Assembly: GCA_017481825.1 (NCBI GenBank)
Contig: JAFUOR010000064.1
Coordinates: forward strand, 1 to 54,677
From: Clostridia bacterium
Lineage (GTDB): Bacteria; Bacillota; Clostridia; Christensenellales; Aristaeellaceae
Length of the DNA stretch: 54,677 nt
Direction: 5' to 3'
The notes below the pieces were generated by a model, which saw only the letters and a list, made by a program, of their open reading frames with translations, did not search any database and was not told the origin of the DNA. A program made the position numbers and the translations under genes. Position 1 is the first letter of the stretch; the number at the start of each line of letters is the position of its first letter. Positions 8,859-16,132 of the stretch are shown here, one piece after another.

Positions 8859-9356
8859 TCATCGCAGCGCCGCGAGCTGCTCCTGCAGCGCCGTCAACGA
8901 GGCAGCCAGGTTGGTCTGCTCCTCGGTGATCACGCTGCCCACCGTCAGCTTATTGGAATAGCTGTCAATGATGGCATACAGGTTGGTGAAGGTCTCCACC
9001 GGCACAAGGTAGCCGCTGCCGCCATGCAAAGAGTTGTTCATCTCATTGATAACCTCCATCGCATGCACGCTGGCACGGATGCGGCCCAGAAGCGCAGCGG
9101 AATTGGAGCCGCCGTTCCGGCTCAGGGTATTCACCTGGCTGAGGGCGTCGCTGCACTCGGTCTGCATGCGGTTGACAAAGGTGTTTTCCGTATCGCTGCG
9201 GAAGGCCATGGCCTGCCCGCCGGTGATTCCCACACCCAGCAGCGCCACCGTCAGCAAAATCAGCGCAATGTTGCGGATGCGATCCAGCAGCGCCGAATCC
9301 GCTGCGCGCACACCCTCGCGCGGACGTGAATAACGCGTAGACCATTTGTCCATCAT
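8859..9356 (-). CDS. Single-pass membrane protein of unknown function
   Basis: A 165-residue protein. A basic N-terminus is followed by one hydrophobic helix (about 28-50), then a polar extracellular part rich in Ser, Asn and Thr with helical, heptad-like stretches. The architecture recalls small four-helix-bundle sensor ectodomains, but I do not recognise the family. The start was set at the first of two adjacent ATGs, 8 nt after GGAGG. It has its own promoter (9400-9428) and is divergent from the forespore operon. Role unknown. Confidence 0.6.
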   Translation of the reverse strand: MMDKWSTRYSRPREGVRAADSALLDRIRNIALILLTVALLGVGITGGQAMAFRSDTENTFVNRMQTECSDALSQVNTLSRNGGSNSAALLGRIRASVHAMEVINEMNNSLHGGSGYLVPVETFTNLYAIIDSYSNKLTVGSVITEEQTNLAASLTALQEQLAALR

Positions 9357-9399
9357 AACAAAAACCTCCATAAAAACAGAAGCGATGGTTGACGCCCTC

Positions 9400-9428
9400 A
9401 TCTTATCACAATTCTTTGTTTGCGTAAA
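9400..9428 (-). promoter_or_regulatory. Sigma-A promoter of the small membrane protein gene
   Basis: Minus strand: -35 TTTACG (9428-9423), 17-bp spacer, -10 TAAGAT (9405-9400). The gene starts about 45 bp downstream at 9356. Confidence 0.55.
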
Positions 9429-9443
9429 GGCGAACAGGCCTCT

Positions 9444-9494
9444 TTGCACGATGTTTGAGAGAACTGTATAAACCTTGCCCCTCCCGGACATGCT
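9444..9494 (+). promoter_or_regulatory. Overlapping sigma-A-like and forespore-type promoters of the spoIIR operon
   Basis: A sigma-A-like pair TTGCAC (9444-9449), 17 bp, TATAAA (9467-9472) overlaps a second pair GTATAA (9466-9471), 17 bp, CATGCT (9489-9494). The second resembles the sigma-G/sigma-F consensus, which would fit genes needed in the forespore. The leader to 9627 (about 130 nt) contains several short GC-rich inverted repeats of no known class. Confidence 0.45.
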
Positions 9495-9626
9495 CTTTTT
9501 AGGAATTATGACCCGTACAGGCCGTGAGGCGTAAGCCTGAGCAAGGCAGTCCACGACCTGCAGCAGGCAAGCGCTGCCAGTGCCGCCCATGCCAGTGAGG
9601 GCCTAAAAAAAGGAGGGTACTGCCAC

Positions 9627-10190
9627 ATGATCACCACCATCGTTAGCCTTTTGGCTGCTGCAACGATCTTCTTTTCCACTTCGATCTCCGCACAGGATAT
9701 CACCACCTGGCAGCTGAAAACCGGCTACCGGCTACGCATGCACGTCGTGGCTCACGATGACACAGAGGAAATGCAGCGCATCAAGCTCTGCGTCCGCGAT
9801 GCGGTGCAGGCCTGCTATACCCAGAATGCGCCCGCCTCCGGCACCTCATTGCAAAAGACCCGCGCCATCCTGCCGGAGCTGACGGAGGCAGCCACTGCCG
9901 CCGCCCGCGCCGAGGGCTTCACCGGCGATGTGGCGGTGACGCTGGAAACCTGCTACTTCGATGACCGCGAGCTGTCCACCATGACGATTCCCGCAGGCGA
10001 TTACCCGGCGCTGATGATTCGCCTGGGCGATGCGCAGGGGCAGAACTGGTGGGGGCTGATCGATCCCCTATTGTCCCTGTGGTGCGCCCGCGTACCGGAT
10101 ATGGAAGCAGAGCCCATCACCTGGGACTGGTCATGGCAGGCCTTCATCGCCGCCCTGACAGGCCGCACACTGGCGGAGGTGTCGTTCTAA
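9627..10190 (+). CDS. spoIIR: Stage II sporulation protein R (SpoIIR)
   Basis: A 187-residue exported signalling protein. An N-terminal signal sequence is followed by the family signature RMHVVAHDDTEEMQRIKLCV then RDAV, and by GQNWWGL with LWC near residues 144-155. In known sporulators SpoIIR is made in the forespore and triggers SpoIIGA to process pro-sigma-E in the mother cell. The start is set by AAAGGAGGG upstream of the ATG. It is the first gene of the forespore operon and ends one base before sleB. Confidence 0.9.
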   Translation: MITTIVSLLAAATIFFSTSISAQDITTWQLKTGYRLRMHVVAHDDTEEMQRIKLCVRDAVQACYTQNAPASGTSLQKTRAILPELTEAATAAARAEGFTGDVAVTLETCYFDDRELSTMTIPAGDYPALMIRLGDAQGQNWWGLIDPLLSLWCARVPDMEAEPITWDWSWQAFIAALTGRTLAEVSF

Positions 10191-10191
10191 C

Positions 10192-10854
10192 ATGCGCAGC
10201 ATCAAACGAATCACTGCCCTGCTGCTGGTCATCCTCCTCACCGGCGTCGCCGTCACCGGCGAGTGCGCTCCCATCCTCGCCCGGGGCAGCCGTGGGGAGA
10301 AGGTTGCGCTGATCCAGCAGACCCTCAAGCAGTGGGGCTACTACCAGGGCGATGTGGACGGCGTATTCGGGCGCGCCACCTACAATGCGGTGGTTGCCTT
10401 CCAGCGCAAGAACGGCCTTGCCGTAGACGGCCGCGTCGGCAGTGCCACGGCCTCTGCCATGGGCATCAACCTCACCGGCAGCGTCTCCTCGCCCCTGTAC
10501 TGGGAGACGGAGCTGTCCCTTCTGGCACGACTGGTCAGCGGCGAGGCCCGCGGGGAGCCTTACATCGGCCAGGTGGCCGTTGCCGCGGTGGTGCTCAACC
10601 GGGTGCGGTCGAGCGCCTTTCCCAACACGGTATCCGGCGTCATCTTTCAACAAGGGGCCTTTGATGCTGTCTGGGACGGGCAGTTCGACATGACGCCCAC
10701 CGAGAGTTGCATCCGCGCCGCCCGCGACGCGCTCAACGGCTGGGATCCTACCGGCGGCTGTCTCTACTATTATAATCCCGCCACCGCCACCAACGAATGG
10801 ATCTGGACACGCCAGGTGCAGCTGACCATCGGCCAGCACGCTTTCGCCATATAA
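10192..10854 (+). CDS. sleB: Spore cortex-lytic enzyme SleB
   Basis: A 220-residue enzyme with a signal peptide, a peptidoglycan-binding domain (about residues 24-85, RGSRGEKVALIQQTLKQWGY) and a Hydrolase_2 catalytic domain (about 105-220) starting LARLVSGEARGEPYIGQVAV, with the catalytic Glu expected in the GEARGE segment. SleB is a lytic transglycosylase that degrades muramic-lactam cortex during germination. It lies directly after spoIIR and 9 bp before its partner ypeB. Confidence 0.93.
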   Translation: MRSIKRITALLLVILLTGVAVTGECAPILARGSRGEKVALIQQTLKQWGYYQGDVDGVFGRATYNAVVAFQRKNGLAVDGRVGSATASAMGINLTGSVSSPLYWETELSLLARLVSGEARGEPYIGQVAVAAVVLNRVRSSAFPNTVSGVIFQQGAFDAVWDGQFDMTPTESCIRAARDALNGWDPTGGCLYYYNPATATNEWIWTRQVQLTIGQHAFAI

Positions 10855-10863
10855 GGAGTCCAT

Positions 10864-12090
10864 ATGAAGAAATGGATCGTCTATATCGCACTGGCAGTGC
10901 TGGTGCTTTCACTCCTGCTGTCGCTCATGGTGCAGTACCGACGTGCCGCCGCTGCCGAGCACACTATCCACGAGACAACGCTCGCCGCCCTGTCCGAGGC
11001 CAGCGAGGAGCTTCAGGTGCTGACCTCTTCCATGGAGAAGCTGCTCATCGCCTCCTCCGGCCACAGCGCCCTGCTGACGGATATGGCCCTGTCCGCCGAA
11101 AATGCCCGCCACGCCCTGGCGTCGCTGCCGCTCTCCCAGGAGGAGGCCGCGCCCGTGCTGCAATATCTGGCGGATGTCTCGGCCCGAACCACAGCTCACC
11201 TTGCCCAGGGAACGGATGTATCAGCTGACGGACTCCCGGCGCTGGAGGAGGCCCTCAGCGGGCTGCGGCTGCTGCATGCAGAGCTCGATCTGGCCCGCGC
11301 CTCTCTGCTGACCGGCGCAAGCCTTGCAGAGGCCCTGCCCTCCACCGCACTGACCAACGCGCCCACCGCCGCCGAGCTGGTATCCTACAAGGCGCTGCCT
11401 TCCCAGGAGATCGGCAGCGGCGCCGCGATGCAGATCGCCAAGGAATTCGTCGGCGAAGACCGGGTTGTGCAGGTCTATCCCGCACCTAACACCAGCGGTG
11501 CACTGCCCGCCTTTGGCGTGACTGTTCAGACGGCCGATGTTCAGCTGAATGTCGAGGTCACCCAAAGGGGCGGCAAGGTTCTGCTGATGGTGCCGGAAAC
11601 AGCCTCCTTCCCCACGCTCAGGACAGTGGACGACTGCCGTCAGGCCGCCCTGGATTTCCTGACCTCCCGCGGTTTTGCCAGCATGGAGGCCGTGTACCAT
11701 CAGGTTTACGACGGGCTGTGCGTGCTGACCCTCGCCCATGTGCAAAACGGCGTGCTGATCTGGCCTGACCGGGTAATGGTGCAGGTTCGCATGGATACGG
11801 CGGAGGTCGTTGGCATTGAAGCCCGCAACTACTGGAAAAATCACGCTCCCAGAAAACTCTCCGCCCCCGCGCTCTCCGCGGAGGAGGCCCGCAGCGCGCT
11901 CTCCGCATCTGTCAGCGAGCAAAGCGTCCGGCTCTGCCTGCTGCCTGTCGGTCAGCAGGAGGTGCTGTGTTATCAGTTCACCGTGACGTGGACGGATGAC
12001 ACCTATCTGGTCTACATTGACGCCAACACAGGCCGTCAGGTGCTGCTTGAGAAGGTCATGACCCTTGACAACGGTTCGCTGGCCGCATAA
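10864..12090 (+). CDS. ypeB: Germination protein YpeB
   Basis: A 408-residue protein with one N-terminal membrane helix (about 5-22), a helical N-terminal half (about 30-170) and C-terminal PepSY-type repeats (about 190-400), ending in TYLVYIDANTGRQVLLEKV. It matches YpeB, which is needed to keep SleB stable in the spore. It follows sleB by 9 bp, the usual arrangement. The family is often around 450 residues, so this is a slightly short member. Confidence 0.9.
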   Translation: MKKWIVYIALAVLVLSLLLSLMVQYRRAAAAEHTIHETTLAALSEASEELQVLTSSMEKLLIASSGHSALLTDMALSAENARHALASLPLSQEEAAPVLQYLADVSARTTAHLAQGTDVSADGLPALEEALSGLRLLHAELDLARASLLTGASLAEALPSTALTNAPTAAELVSYKALPSQEIGSGAAMQIAKEFVGEDRVVQVYPAPNTSGALPAFGVTVQTADVQLNVEVTQRGGKVLLMVPETASFPTLRTVDDCRQAALDFLTSRGFASMEAVYHQVYDGLCVLTLAHVQNGVLIWPDRVMVQVRMDTAEVVGIEARNYWKNHAPRKLSAPALSAEEARSALSASVSEQSVRLCLLPVGQQEVLCYQFTVTWTDDTYLVYIDANTGRQVLLEKVMTLDNGSLAA

Positions 12091-12105
12091 GACAGGAGGC
12101 GCTGC

Positions 12106-12663
12106 ATGATCTATATTCAACTGCAGAACCGCGCCAAAGTCCCCATGGGGCAGACGCTCCGCCTGTGCGACGCAGCCCGTCTCATCGCCCCCGAGGGCGC
12201 CGAGCACATCGAACTCCCCTGTCCCGACCAGCAGGGCGTGTGGAAGCTGGAGGCCATCGCTGTCACCCGCGCGGTACAGGCGAAATACCCCCAGGAGGGC
12301 ATTACCCTCATGGGCGCGGACATCTGCTACGTCCACCGGGTGAAATCCCCGGCTCGCGATTTGACCAAGCCCCTGCGCACGCTGGCAGCCTTTCTCATCC
12401 TCTGCCTGGGCGGCGCGCTGGGCCTGGCCTGGTTTCACGCAGACGTCAACATGCCCCAGGCGCAGTACGCCGTCTACGAAACCCTCACCGGCGAAGAGCC
12501 GCGCACCGCATCCCTCATCACCGTGCCTTACTGCATCGGCGTAGCCCTTGGCGTGGCCGTGTTCTACGCCCTGCCCAGCCGCCGCAGCACCACGCCGCTG
12601 GAGGTCAAGCTTACCGAATATCAGGAGGATATGGAAAAGACGGAGGGGCGCGACATTGAATGA
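12106..12663 (+). CDS. spoVAA: Stage V sporulation protein AA
   Basis: A 185-residue protein with a soluble N-terminal domain (about 1-85) and two membrane helices (about 95-115 and 140-160), matching SpoVAA. SpoVA proteins form the dipicolinate channel of the inner spore membrane. AGGAGG precedes the ATG. Its 3' end overlaps spoVAB by 8 bp. Confidence 0.88.
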   Translation: MIYIQLQNRAKVPMGQTLRLCDAARLIAPEGAEHIELPCPDQQGVWKLEAIAVTRAVQAKYPQEGITLMGADICYVHRVKSPARDLTKPLRTLAAFLILCLGGALGLAWFHADVNMPQAQYAVYETLTGEEPRTASLITVPYCIGVALGVAVFYALPSRRSTTPLEVKLTEYQEDMEKTEGRDIE

Positions 12664-13066
12664 TCTGCTGGCCGTGCTCATCGGCCTTGTGAGCGGCAGC
12701 GCCATGAGCGTGGCAGTCAGCTGCGTGTGGATCGTGCTGCTCATCCCCGCCCGCGTGCAGGACCGTTTCAACGCCGCCTCCGCGCGCATCCTGACCTGGG
12801 CCATCTGCACCGGGCTGATGCTCACCACCCTGGGGGACATGCTGGACCTCTCCCTCATGCTGCCCGGCTGGGCCGGCTCCCTGGGCATCCTGCTGGGCGG
12901 CATGTTCGTGGGCATGCTGGCCTCGGCGCTGGGCGAGATTCTGGAGGTTGCGCCGGTGCTCATGCGTCGCTTCCGCCTGGGGAATGTGTCCACGGGCGTG
13001 CGCTGGGTCATGATGATCGGCAAGGGCGTGGGCGCGGTGCTGGCGTCACTGGTTTTCACATTGTAA
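12656..13066 (+). CDS. spoVAB: Stage V sporulation protein AB
   Basis: A 136-residue membrane protein with about four hydrophobic helices and GGMFVGMLASALGEILEV near the middle, as in SpoVAB. I place the start at a TTG (12656) because GGAGGGG lies 7 nt before it and no ATG fits the family length; upstream in-frame sequence is a shadow of spoVAA. The overlap with spoVAA suggests coupled translation. Confidence 0.85.
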   Translation: MNDLLAVLIGLVSGSAMSVAVSCVWIVLLIPARVQDRFNAASARILTWAICTGLMLTTLGDMLDLSLMLPGWAGSLGILLGGMFVGMLASALGEILEVAPVLMRRFRLGNVSTGVRWVMMIGKGVGAVLASLVFTL

Positions 13067-13088
13067 CACAAAGAAGGAGGCATCCTGT

Positions 13089-13220
13089 ATGCAGCGATAT
13101 GATTCGCCTCAATACATCCTGATCCGACAGCCCCGTCCCGCTGACCGGGAGAGCCGATTCCGCATGCCCAAGGATCGCACCATGCAGCGCCCCCGAAAGG
13201 AGGCAGGCCGGTATGTTTGA
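13089..13220 (+). CDS. Small Arg/Pro-rich ORF inside the spoVA operon
   Basis: A 43-residue ORF starting MQRYDSPQYILIRQPRPADR, with eleven Arg residues and no hydrophobic helix. AAGGAGG lies 8 nt before the ATG. Its stop overlaps the spoVAC start region, and the spoVAC ribosome binding site lies inside it. It could be a real small basic spore protein or a translational coupling device. I do not recognise a family. The strong ribosome binding site and in-operon position are the only support. Confidence 0.5.
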   Translation: MQRYDSPQYILIRQPRPADRESRFRMPKDRTMQRPRKEAGRYV

Positions 13221-13689
13221 GAAAAAAGCCAAGCCTTCCCCCCGTCGCCAGCAGCAGCTGGATCGTTACAGCCAGCTGGTGGATGAGCTGTCGCCCAAGT
13301 CCAACATGGTGCAGGGGCTCCTGCGCGCCTTTTGGGTCGGCGGGGCCATCTGCTGCCTGGGACAGGTGCTCATTGAAATTGGCCTTGGCTGGCTGGATAT
13401 GACGAGCTCAGCCGCCTCGACCTTCGCCAGCACCATTCTGGTTTTCCTCACCGCGTTGCTCACCGGTCTGGGTGTTTTTGACAAGATCGGCCAATACGCG
13501 GGCGCAGGCGCTTTCGTGCCCATCAGCGGCTTTGCCAACGCCATGGTGTCCCCCGCCATGGAGTTCCGCACCGAAGGCATGGTGCTGGGCCTTGGCGCAA
13601 AGCTTTTCACCATTGCCGGCCCCGTGCTGGTATGGGGCACCAGCGCCAGCGTGGTGGTGGGCATCCTCTACGCACTCTTCCCATGGTAA
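13213..13689 (+). CDS. spoVAC: Stage V sporulation protein AC
   Basis: A 158-residue membrane protein with a basic, polar N-terminus and about four helices, including AGAFVPISGFANAMVSPAME, a signature shared by SpoVAC and SpoVAE. SpoVAC is the mechanosensitive core of the dipicolinate channel in model species. AAAGGAGG precedes the ATG, inside the preceding small ORF. Confidence 0.93.
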   Translation: MFEKKAKPSPRRQQQLDRYSQLVDELSPKSNMVQGLLRAFWVGGAICCLGQVLIEIGLGWLDMTSSAASTFASTILVFLTALLTGLGVFDKIGQYAGAGAFVPISGFANAMVSPAMEFRTEGMVLGLGAKLFTIAGPVLVWGTSASVVVGILYALFPW

Positions 13690-13701
13690 GGAGGGATCAG
13701 C

Positions 13702-14727
13702 ATGCACCTGAACCGCATCGGGCAGTCCACCATCATGCTGCCCCATCGCCCGCGCATCCTTGCGGGCGCTGCCATCGTCGGCCCCAAGGAGGGCGAAGGC
13801 CCGCTCCGTGATGATTTCGATGCCATCATCCAGGACGATCTTTTCGGCGAGGAAACCTGGGAAAAGGCCGAAAGCCGCTTCCAATATACCGCCGCTGACA
13901 CCTGCATCAAGAAAGCAGGCCTCACGCCCGAGCAGATCGACATCTCCCTGGGCGGCGATTTGCTCAATCAGATCATGGCCTCCGCGCTGGCGGCGCGCGA
14001 GCTGCACATCCCCTTTCTGGGACTCTACGGCGCCTGCTCCACCATGGCGGAAAGCCTTTGCGTGGGCAGCATGCTGGTGGACGGCGGCTACGCAGAGCAG
14101 GTTGTATGCACCGCCAGCAGTCACTTCTGCTCAGCGGAGCGCCAATACCGCTTTCCGCTGGAATACGGCAATCAGCGCCCGCCCACGGCCCAGTGGACGG
14201 TGACCGGCGCTGGTTCGACCATCGTCTCCAGCAATGAAAAGGCCCCTGCCATCTGCTGCGCCACCCATGTGACCCTCGGGCGCATCGTCGATATGGCCAT
14301 CAAGGACGCCAACAACATGGGTGCTGCCATGGCGCCTGCCGCTGCGGATACCATTACCCGCCACTTGCAGGATACAGGGCGTACCCCTGCAGATTATGAC
14401 CTGATCATCACCGGCGACCTGGGCCGCGTGGGCCATGACGTGCTGCTGGCGCTGATGAGCGAGCGCGGCGTCCCCCTTGACCCCACACGCTATATCGACT
14501 GCGGGCTGGAGGTTTTCAGCGAAGATCAGGACACCCATGCCGGCGGCTCCGGCTGCGGCTGTTCCGCCGTGGTGCTGGGCGGTCACATCTTCCGGCGCTT
14601 CCGCGAAGGAGATCTGCGCCGGGTGCTCTTCATGGCCACAGGTGCGCTGCTCTCGCCCACCAGCAATCAGCAGGGCGAATCCATCCCCGGCATCGCCCAT
14701 GCTATCGTATTGGAGGCAGACGCATGA
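13702..14727 (+). CDS. spoVAD: Stage V sporulation protein AD
   Basis: A 341-residue soluble protein with the thiolase-like fold of SpoVAD (FLGLYGACSTMAESL, later HAGGSGCGCSAVVLGGHI). SpoVAD binds dipicolinic acid in the spore. It starts 12 bp after spoVAC behind AAGGAGG and overlaps spoVAE by 4 bp (ATGA). Confidence 0.95.
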   Translation: MHLNRIGQSTIMLPHRPRILAGAAIVGPKEGEGPLRDDFDAIIQDDLFGEETWEKAESRFQYTAADTCIKKAGLTPEQIDISLGGDLLNQIMASALAARELHIPFLGLYGACSTMAESLCVGSMLVDGGYAEQVVCTASSHFCSAERQYRFPLEYGNQRPPTAQWTVTGAGSTIVSSNEKAPAICCATHVTLGRIVDMAIKDANNMGAAMAPAAADTITRHLQDTGRTPADYDLIITGDLGRVGHDVLLALMSERGVPLDPTRYIDCGLEVFSEDQDTHAGGSGCGCSAVVLGGHIFRRFREGDLRRVLFMATGALLSPTSNQQGESIPGIAHAIVLEADA

Positions 14728-15092
14728 CCATCTTTCTCAATCTCCTGAAAGCCTTTGTCGTGGGCGGAGCCATCTGCGTGGTTGGCGAGGCGCTGGTGCT
14801 CAAAACAAAGCTGACGCCCGCGCGTATCCTTGTGGGATATATCGTCGCAGGCGTCATCCTCAGCGCGGTGGGGCTTTACGGCCCTCTGGCGGAATTCGCA
14901 GGCGCGGGCGCATCCGTCCCCCTGACCGGCTTCGGACATGCCCTCACCACCGGCGTGAAGCGTGCCGTGCAGGAAATTGGCTTCATGGGTGCCTTCACCG
15001 GCGGCCTGACCAACACAGCCGCTGGCATCGCCGCAGCCGTATTCTTCGGCACGCTCGTCGCCATGCTCTTCAAGCCCAAGGCCAAACATTAA
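14724..15092 (+). CDS. spoVAE: Stage V sporulation protein AE (SpoVAEb type)
   Basis: A 122-residue membrane protein with four helices and FAGAGASVPLTGFGHALTTG, homologous to the core of SpoVAC. It ends the forespore operon. Its start overlaps the spoVAD stop by 4 bp. No clear terminator follows before the degV promoter, so some read-through into degV is possible. Confidence 0.92.
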   Translation: MTIFLNLLKAFVVGGAICVVGEALVLKTKLTPARILVGYIVAGVILSAVGLYGPLAEFAGAGASVPLTGFGHALTTGVKRAVQEIGFMGAFTGGLTNTAAGIAAAVFFGTLVAMLFKPKAKH

Positions 15093-15118
15093 CGTTTGCT
15101 GAGTCAAAGTATTTTCTG

Positions 15119-15147
15119 TTGCAATTTTGCCGTTTTCAGTATACAAT
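15119..15147 (+). promoter_or_regulatory. Sigma-A promoter of degV
   Basis: TTGCAA (15119-15124), 17-bp spacer, TACAAT (15142-15147). The degV start is 66 bp downstream. Confidence 0.7.
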
Positions 15148-15213
15148 AGGCATGGTATCCTCTGTTCATACTAATTTCATATCATTCATTTGGATTTATT
15201 CAGGAGGTACGCC

Positions 15214-16089
15214 ATGCAGCCTTACATTCTCATGACAGACAGCGACAGTGATCTGCCGCTGACGCTCAAGGAACAATACGACATTCCCGTGGTTTACATG
15301 CCCTACACGCTGGACGGCAAGGAATATTTTGATGATCTGGGCCAGACGCTGGACTCCAAGTCCTTCTACGACAAGATGCGTGCCGGCGCTATGCCCACCA
15401 CATCGGCCCTCAACCAGACGGTGTACGAGGAGTACTTCGAGCCCATCCTGGCCGATGGCAAGGATCTGCTGTTCCTGGCCTTTTCCAGCCAGCTCTCCAT
15501 GACCATCAACGCCATCCGTGCCGCCCGCGAGGAGCTGCTGCAGAAGTATCCCGAGCGCAAGTTCATCGTGGTGGATACGCTGTCCATCTCCGCGCCCCAG
15601 ACCCTGCTGGTGCTCAAGGCTCACGAGATGTATCGCGAGGGTGCGGATATTGAGACCGTCGCCCAGTGGGTGGAGGATAACAAGCTGCGCGCCCAGGCCT
15701 TCTTTACCGTCAACGATCTGACCTACCTCAAGCGCGGCGGCCGCATCTCCCCCGCCGTAGCCGCTGTGGGTACGCTGCTTGACCTCAAGCCCATCCTCAT
15801 CGAGACCCGCGAGGGCAAGCTGGATTCCACCGCCAAGGTTCGCGGCCGCAAGAAAGCCATGAACTTCATCGTGGAGAAATCTGTTGAGAACATCGTTGAC
15901 CCCAGGGAATCCATCGCGATTCTGCTTCACGCTGATTGCCGGGAGGATGCAGAGAAGCTCGCTGCGCAGGTTCAGGCCAAGCTGCCCGATCTGACCATCC
16001 GCATCGAAAACATCGGCCCGGTCATCGGCGCACACGTCGGCCCCGGTGCGCTGGCCTTCTGCTTCATCGGCAAGGAACGCGCACAGTAA
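15214..16089 (+). CDS. DegV family fatty-acid-binding protein
   Basis: A 291-residue cytoplasmic protein with the DegV signature: TDSDSDLPLTLKEQYDIPVV at the N-terminus, GAMPTTSALNQTVYEEYFEP near 55, and FTVNDLTYLKRGGRISPAVA near 170. DegV/FakB proteins hold a fatty acid for phosphorylation by FakA. The start is fixed by AGGAGG 7 nt before the ATG at 15214. Single gene with its own promoter and terminator. Confidence 0.92.
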   Translation: MQPYILMTDSDSDLPLTLKEQYDIPVVYMPYTLDGKEYFDDLGQTLDSKSFYDKMRAGAMPTTSALNQTVYEEYFEPILADGKDLLFLAFSSQLSMTINAIRAAREELLQKYPERKFIVVDTLSISAPQTLLVLKAHEMYREGADIETVAQWVEDNKLRAQAFFTVNDLTYLKRGGRISPAVAAVGTLLDLKPILIETREGKLDSTAKVRGRKKAMNFIVEKSVENIVDPRESIAILLHADCREDAEKLAAQVQAKLPDLTIRIENIGPVIGAHVGPGALAFCFIGKERAQ

Positions 16090-16101
16090 AATCACACGCC
16101 A

Positions 16102-16127
16102 AAGGCTCCAACATCCGTTGGAGCCTT
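16102..16127. terminator. Bidirectional terminator between degV and the GH20 gene
   Basis: Perfect 11-bp stem AAGGCTCCAAC / GTTGGAGCCTT with an ATCC loop, placed between two convergent genes. Confidence 0.85.
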
Positions 16128-16132
16128 ATCAT

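Noticed and set aside
9505-9620. Structured GC-rich leader before spoIIR considered as SRP RNA, 6S RNA or tmRNA
   Set aside because: The signature sequences of those RNAs (for example the SRP tetraloop region) are absent; only short local inverted repeats are present.
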